Shown piece by piece: positions 61,116 through 64,000 of a DNA stretch of 64,000 nucleotides (positions are counted from its first letter, which is position 1; every line of letters starts with the position of its first letter). A program made the translations under genes and the position numbers. Origin of the DNA: Salvator merianae (Eukaryota; Chordata; Lepidosauria; Squamata; Teiidae); assembly GCA_003586115.2 (NCBI GenBank), contig QVOM02000057.1:1494163-1558162 (forward strand), in the 5' to 3' direction. The notes beneath the pieces were generated by a model. That model saw only the letters and a program-made list of their open reading frames with translations. It was not told the DNA's origin and searched no databases.

Positions 61116-62354
61116 ACCTAAAGGGAAATGTTAATGGAGAAGCTTGTTTAAAAGAAACAGTAAATGCCCAAGTGCTGAAACTGTGAGCCAATTCCTTGGT
61201 TGTGTTTAAAGAAAACATTTTGTACTGCAACTTCTATTAGCCCCTGACCAGATTTCTCATCCCATTCCAAAACACAGTTATTTAGTGATTTTTTAAAAGT
61301 ACCCCACATAAGCTTGAATCCCCAAAACCACATGAAACAGAGATTACAGGTTCAGTTTTAGCCTGAAGCATAATTGACTTTCAGCCCTATTTTTGACTAA
61401 GAGTAGATACAAGATAATTAAGCAAAACATTCATCTAAACTACATAACCATTAGGATTTATTATATTTATTTGATTTCTATCACACTGTTTAATCTGAGG
61501 GTTACCAGGGCAGCAAACCGTGAAAAACACAATAAAGTTGTATAATATACATTATTCTTTTAAAAAAGATTCATATGTAAAACCCTAGTGGAGGTTTTGT
61601 TGGGACAGAGACTTCTTGTGCATTGCACGTTGATGGTGTTGTACAGTGACAGAAACAATGTATTATTTAGACTCTTTGTTCTGCTTAGCATAATGTGAGG
61701 ATGAATGGGAAGAAAACAACTAGATTCTATCACCAATTTCCTTTCAAATTGTGCTTTTTAGCTCTGGTTTGGCAGACTGATTGTTAGTGTGCCCCTTTTG
61801 TTATAAAAAAAACCACCCCCTTTTGTTTTTCCCTCACTGCAGGTTTTGTTTGTCCCCAAAGAAATGATTCGAAGCAAACCTTGAATCTGGTTCTAAAAAT
61901 GATTTATACCTATGACCGATCTGTATAAAATGCCTGTAGAATCTCTGAGGCTCCTTATGCAAAAATAAATTAGGACTAGTTTGCTCCATAAAGAGACCAG
62001 AAAGAGTATGAGAGGATTCCCTTCACAATAAAATGGCTTCTGCGTGTTGTGCGAGGCATCTGCAAGGCTGCATTATATTGTGTGCATGATGTATTGCAGT
62101 TGCCATGGGTCATGTGATCAGGCCAATTTGCAGATGGTATGCAGTGTGGATCCATATCATATCATGACCACACTACCAATATTGGGCTACTGTGACATGG
62201 GATAATGACACAACCAGGTGCTAGGGAGAGCAAGACCTTGGTTGTTGGCCTGAGTAACAACTCTGGCCTTCCAAGTGTTGCTGGAATATTGGCCATATTA
62301 GCTGCTTGAACTTATGAGAACTCGGAGAAACATAGAATACATAAAATAGAATCC

Positions 62355-62480
62355 CCTCCCCTGTTTTAGGCACTGTTATTGTTTTTAGTGTGTTCATTTT
62401 ATTATTTTCTTTGTTGCTACAACCCACCCTGAGACCTTCAGGTATAGGGTGGGATAAAAATACAAATAAATAAATGGGAA
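62355..62480 (+). repeat. L2-like LINE 3' tail upstream of HORMAD1 exon 2
   Basis: CAACCCACCCTGAGACCTTC, then TATAGGGTGGGATAAAAATA and (AAAT)n. It is nearly the same as the copies at 34.1 and 53.9 kb. Confidence 0.7.
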
Positions 62481-62616
62481 GGTAATTTGAAATAATCCTG
62501 ACTGGTCCTCTTGATGATATAAAGAGCCTTACTTCTTAAAATGTATAAGCTGAAATGTTTTGTTGTTATAATGCAATTGTTACATTAACTGCTAAATGCA
62601 ACCATTTTATTTGCAG

Positions 62617-62655
62617 CTACTTAACTGAAAGAACACTTTGGAAAGAACTGGAAAT
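62617..62655 (+). other. HORMAD1: HORMAD1 5' UTR part of first coding exon
   Basis: The acceptor TTTATTTGCAG ends at 62616. Thirty-nine untranslated bases precede the ATG at 62656. Confidence 0.7.
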
Positions 62656-63777
62656 ATGGCAACTGCCCTAAAGCAAAGAAGCTCATTGGTAAGGTTCCAG
62701 CTGTTTTGTTCTGCACTTAACATTGAATGAGATGCTTGTAGGAATCAGTAATTAGATTAGCTCAATATGAGGAACATGAAATTACACCAAGGAAGTAGCA
62801 GAGCAGAAGATAGAAATGAGAATACTAAATAAGAAGTAACTGCAAAATTGTCACACACTTTAATGTAAACACACATACAGTCCTTAGCAGCCTTGTTTGT
62901 GAATCCAGCTAGAAAAGTATTTTTATTAAGAATGCATCTTCACGCACTAAACTAAACTGGAAGTAAACTCCATTGAATTTAATGGGAGTGATTTCTGAGA
63001 CGACATATATACTACTGTAGACGAAAAGTCTCATAAATCTCATCTGAACTAATATGAAAGAGGCTGAGTATAAAACAGTTTATAGCTGGTATCTGATTCC
63101 CCACAAGATAGATAAAATCAGGACTGTCCTAAGATATATTACTGAGTAGTGCAGCAAACAGTGCTCTTTCCTCCATCAAACTGCATAATGCACATAGTTG
63201 TTGGATGTTTTGGCATCTGAGGCAGAAAAATCCAACAATTATCTCTGTTTGTTGGCATTGAAATGTGGTGATAATATATTTTAGGTATAATCCAGATGGG
63301 ACCCACTTGGACTGCGTGTTTGAGTGGGGGTTGGATTAAAGAGAAGCCTATGTTCAGAAACAAAGAGTCTAATGCACATCAGGTGCACAATATAGGGATT
63401 ATACAGGCGTTTCCCTGTATGGTGGGATTGGACACCTAAGGCCAGCCCTGTTCTGGCATCCCCATTGATTGGTGCTTCTACGAAGAAAACTGCATTGATG
63501 TGTCCTTGCAGTTACCAACAGTTGAATTCAATTTGTGGGCACCTTTACTCAGTGCATACTTAGACTAAAAATTAACATTCACAAAAATCATATGCCTTCT
63601 CGAAGGTTAATTGTTTCTTCTCTGTATTCCAGAGTGCAGCAATATTTCCTACCAAAATATCCACCGAGCAACAATCCCTGTTGGTAGTGAAAAGACTGCT
63701 GGCAATAGCTGTGTCTTGTATTACTTACCTGAGAGGAATCTTTCCAGAATGTGCCTATGCAACAAGATATTTAGATG
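62656..63777 (+). CDS. HORMAD1: HORMAD1 meiotic HORMA-domain protein, first two coding exons (gene continues past the window)
   Basis: HORMAD1 loads on unsynapsed meiotic chromosome axes and supports double-strand break formation and checkpoint signalling. Exon 62656-62688 encodes MATALKQRSSL and ends in phase 0 (GTAAGG). Exon 63633-63777 encodes SAAIFPTKISTEQQSLLVVK then RLLAIAVSCITYLRGIFPEC and AYATRYLD, ending in phase 1 (GTAATG). These match the start of human HORMAD1, whose HORMA domain opens with the same RLLAVSVSCITYLRGIFPECAY-like segment. The downstream donor leads out of the window, so the remaining HORMA domain and C-terminal tail are not seen. Confidence 0.95.
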
Positions 63778-64000
63778 GTAATGGCTTTTCCACAAACAGT
63801 TTAAACTTTCTCTGCAGTGTGGTGGGTAAATACAAAGTGCTAGCACTGGAAGTTACAAAGTAATGATGATGAAGAAAACTTTGCATGTAAAATTGAACTT
63901 CGGGTTCAGCAATTAACTTTATTGCAAACTACTATTAATTGAGAAAAATGCCCATTTCTATAAAGAGCAGATTTCCAGAAAGAAGGCGCAATCCATAGTG

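Overview
This window is vertebrate nuclear DNA, most likely from a squamate reptile (a lizard). It has spliced genes with GT-AG introns, CpG-rich promoters, a CR1 LINE tail, many short L2-like LINE tails ending in (AAAT)n, a tRNA-derived SINE and dinucleotide microsatellites. The repeat load and the compact introns fit a squamate. The species cannot be named from this sequence alone.

Gene order matches the conserved block of human 1q21: SETDB1 (minus strand, 5' part only, 188-5259, 5' UTR exon near 7005), a cortexin-domain micro-gene (CTXND2 or CTXND1, minus, 8603-8776), ARNT (plus, 10822-30946, complete, 22 coding exons, 788 residues), CTSK (plus, 38388-43144, complete, 333 residues), CTSS (plus, 50930-57831, complete, 333 residues) and HORMAD1 (plus, first two coding exons, 62656-63777). 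I rebuilt every exon junction by hand. Reading phase closes across all of them, and no frameshift or premature stop is present in any of the six genes.

Layout. 1-7.4 kb: SETDB1 exons 2-10 (N-terminal coiled coil and tudor region) and its ETS/CCAAT promoter. 7.4-10.1 kb: CTXND gene and spacer. 10.1-10.85 kb: ARNT promoter with two perfect CREs, three CCAAT boxes and a YY1-type site. 10.85-32.2 kb: ARNT body and 3' UTR, with one assembly gap (10967-11210), a SINE and at least one MITE-like element in introns. 32.2-35.7 kb: spacer. 35.7-43.3 kb: CTSK. 43.3-48.6 kb: repeat-rich spacer. 48.6-58.2 kb: CTSS. 58.2-60.2 kb: spacer with a decayed tandem repeat, then the HORMAD1 CpG promoter and 5' end.

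The genes are neighbours by ancestry and do not form one pathway. SETDB1 is a histone H3K9 methyltransferase. ARNT is the common partner of HIF-alpha and AHR transcription factors. CTSK and CTSS are tandemly duplicated lysosomal cysteine proteases, with their last three exons identical in length. HORMAD1 is a meiotic axis protein. I see no unknown multi-gene system. The points most worth a second look are the predicted CTSK promoter with adjacent MITF, NFAT and PU.1 type sites, the CTSS promoter with a perfect ISRE, three phase-matched 45-nt exons in ARNT, an extra cysteine pair in CTSS, and a MITE family with a perfect 52-bp foldback in a CTSS intron.
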